From NCBI GenBank assembly GCA_019894735.1, contig JAGXOB010000040.1:1-5739 (forward strand): a stretch of 5,739 bases of DNA. The letters run 5' to 3'. The notes under the pieces are model-generated. The model had not been told where the DNA came from and made no database searches. It was given only the letters and a program-made list of their open reading frames with translations. Positions 5,351-5,739 of this stretch are shown one piece after another. Made by a program: the position numbers and the translations under genes. How positions within the stretch are numbered: the stretch's first letter is position 1; each line of letters begins with the position of its first letter. Source of the DNA: Promethearchaeota archaeon. GTDB lineage: Archaea > Asgardarchaeota > Lokiarchaeia > Sigynarchaeales > SOKP01.

Positions 5351-5704
5351 TTAAAAATAACCGATATGCCCCAAATTATTCTCATCTTCGTCTAAAGCAT
5401 AAACTAATCCCATTGAAAGTGGTTCTTCATCGCTTTCTTTAGTAGATTTTGCAATTTGCTTTAGAGTTTTCAATTTTAAAATGAATATTCCTTCACACTT
5501 TTTACACCTAATGAAGATTTTTCGGATTTGCTCCTTGTCATTGTCAAATTCTTCTTTCTTAAAGGGTTCGAGTAATTTTGGGTCATTATTATCGCAGTTC
5601 TTTAAAAAGCATTGATCTAAAGAAATCTTTTCCATTCCTCTTCGAGCTAATGATATGTAAGCATAAGATGGAATTTCATCTCTTAGATCTTCTTCGTCAG
5701 TCAT
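5351..5704 (-). CDS. Small acidic protein with two cysteine pairs, possible zinc ribbon, unknown function
   Basis: I do not recognise a named family for this 117-residue protein. It has four cysteines in two pairs, Cys32/Cys37 (CFLKNC) and Cys67/Cys70 (CKKC, in IFIRCKKCEGIFILK). The second pair sits in a strand-turn-strand context typical of a zinc knuckle, so a single Zn site of C4 type is likely. The 30-residue spacing is longer than in a simple ribbon, and the first pair is x4 rather than x2. Both ends are acidic (MTDEEDLRDE; DEDENN), and no membrane segment or signal is seen. The start at 5704 has no Shine-Dalgarno site; an AT-rich TATA-like stretch about 25 bases upstream fits a leaderless message. 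It lies on the same strand as the AAA+/vWA operon but 177 bases away, past a T-tract terminator candidate, so functional linkage is uncertain. Confidence 0.7.
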   Translation of the reverse strand: MTDEEDLRDEIPSYAYISLARRGMEKISLDQCFLKNCDNNDPKLLEPFKKEEFDNDKEQIRKIFIRCKKCEGIFILKLKTLKQIAKSTKESDEEPLSMGLVYALDEDENNLGHIGYF

Positions 5705-5723
5705 AATTAATAAAAAAGAATAT

Positions 5724-5733
5724 TACAAATAAT
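5724..5733 (-). promoter_or_regulatory. Possible TATA-like box of the 117-residue gene
   Basis: TTATTTGTAA on the minus strand is centred about 25 bases before the ATG at 5704. The match to a TATA box is weak because of the central G, and the window ends just beyond it; the spacing is the main support. Confidence 0.2.
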
Positions 5734-5739
5734 TCTTAT

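Noticed and set aside
1..5739. CRISPR array, insertion sequence or integrase attachment site
   Set aside because: No regularly spaced repeats, transposase or integrase coding, terminal inverted repeats with target duplications, or tRNA-end repeats were seen.

Overview
The window looks archaeal. It is strongly AT-rich. It begins with the first part of a PAC2-type (proteasome assembly chaperone) gene, a family typical of archaea. Several genes lack a Shine-Dalgarno site and instead have a TATA-like box centred about 24-27 bases before the start codon, the archaeal leaderless pattern. The AT bias and the mix of domains would suit an Asgard or other uncultivated archaeon, but no marker here settles the lineage.

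Layout. Positions 1-132 (minus) hold the 5' part of a PAC2-family gene that runs off the left edge. A divergent intergenic region leads to a probable 43-residue single-pass membrane protein (344-475, plus). A thioredoxin-fold peroxiredoxin-like protein with a CPIC site follows (662-1183, plus), preceded by a short repeated element and TATA-like boxes. A 238-base spacer with two promoter-like zones and a hairpin leads to a small helical protein of unknown function (1422-1694, plus). That gene ends three bases from the end of a convergent two-gene operon on the minus strand.

The operon is the core of the window. The upstream gene (3446-5173) encodes a 575-residue MoxR-like AAA+ ATPase. The downstream gene (1698-3428) encodes a 576-residue protein with an N-terminal HExxH metallopeptidase-like domain, a charged linker and a C-terminal von Willebrand factor A (vWA) domain with an intact MIDAS metal site. 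They are 17 bases apart. By analogy with MoxR-vWA pairs (RavA-ViaA, the CoxD-CoxE type, chelatase I/D subunits), the ATPase probably remodels a client selected by the vWA protein. Two features stand out: a four-cysteine cluster inserted in the ATPase just before its sensor-2 region, and the peptidase-like domain fused to the vWA partner. The client is unknown.

Upstream of the operon, on the same strand but behind a T-tract terminator candidate, lies a 117-residue protein with two cysteine pairs (5351-5704), probably a small zinc-binding protein of unknown role. Cysteine-pair motifs occur in the peroxiredoxin-like protein, the ATPase and this small protein. A shared redox or metal theme is possible but not shown by the sequence.
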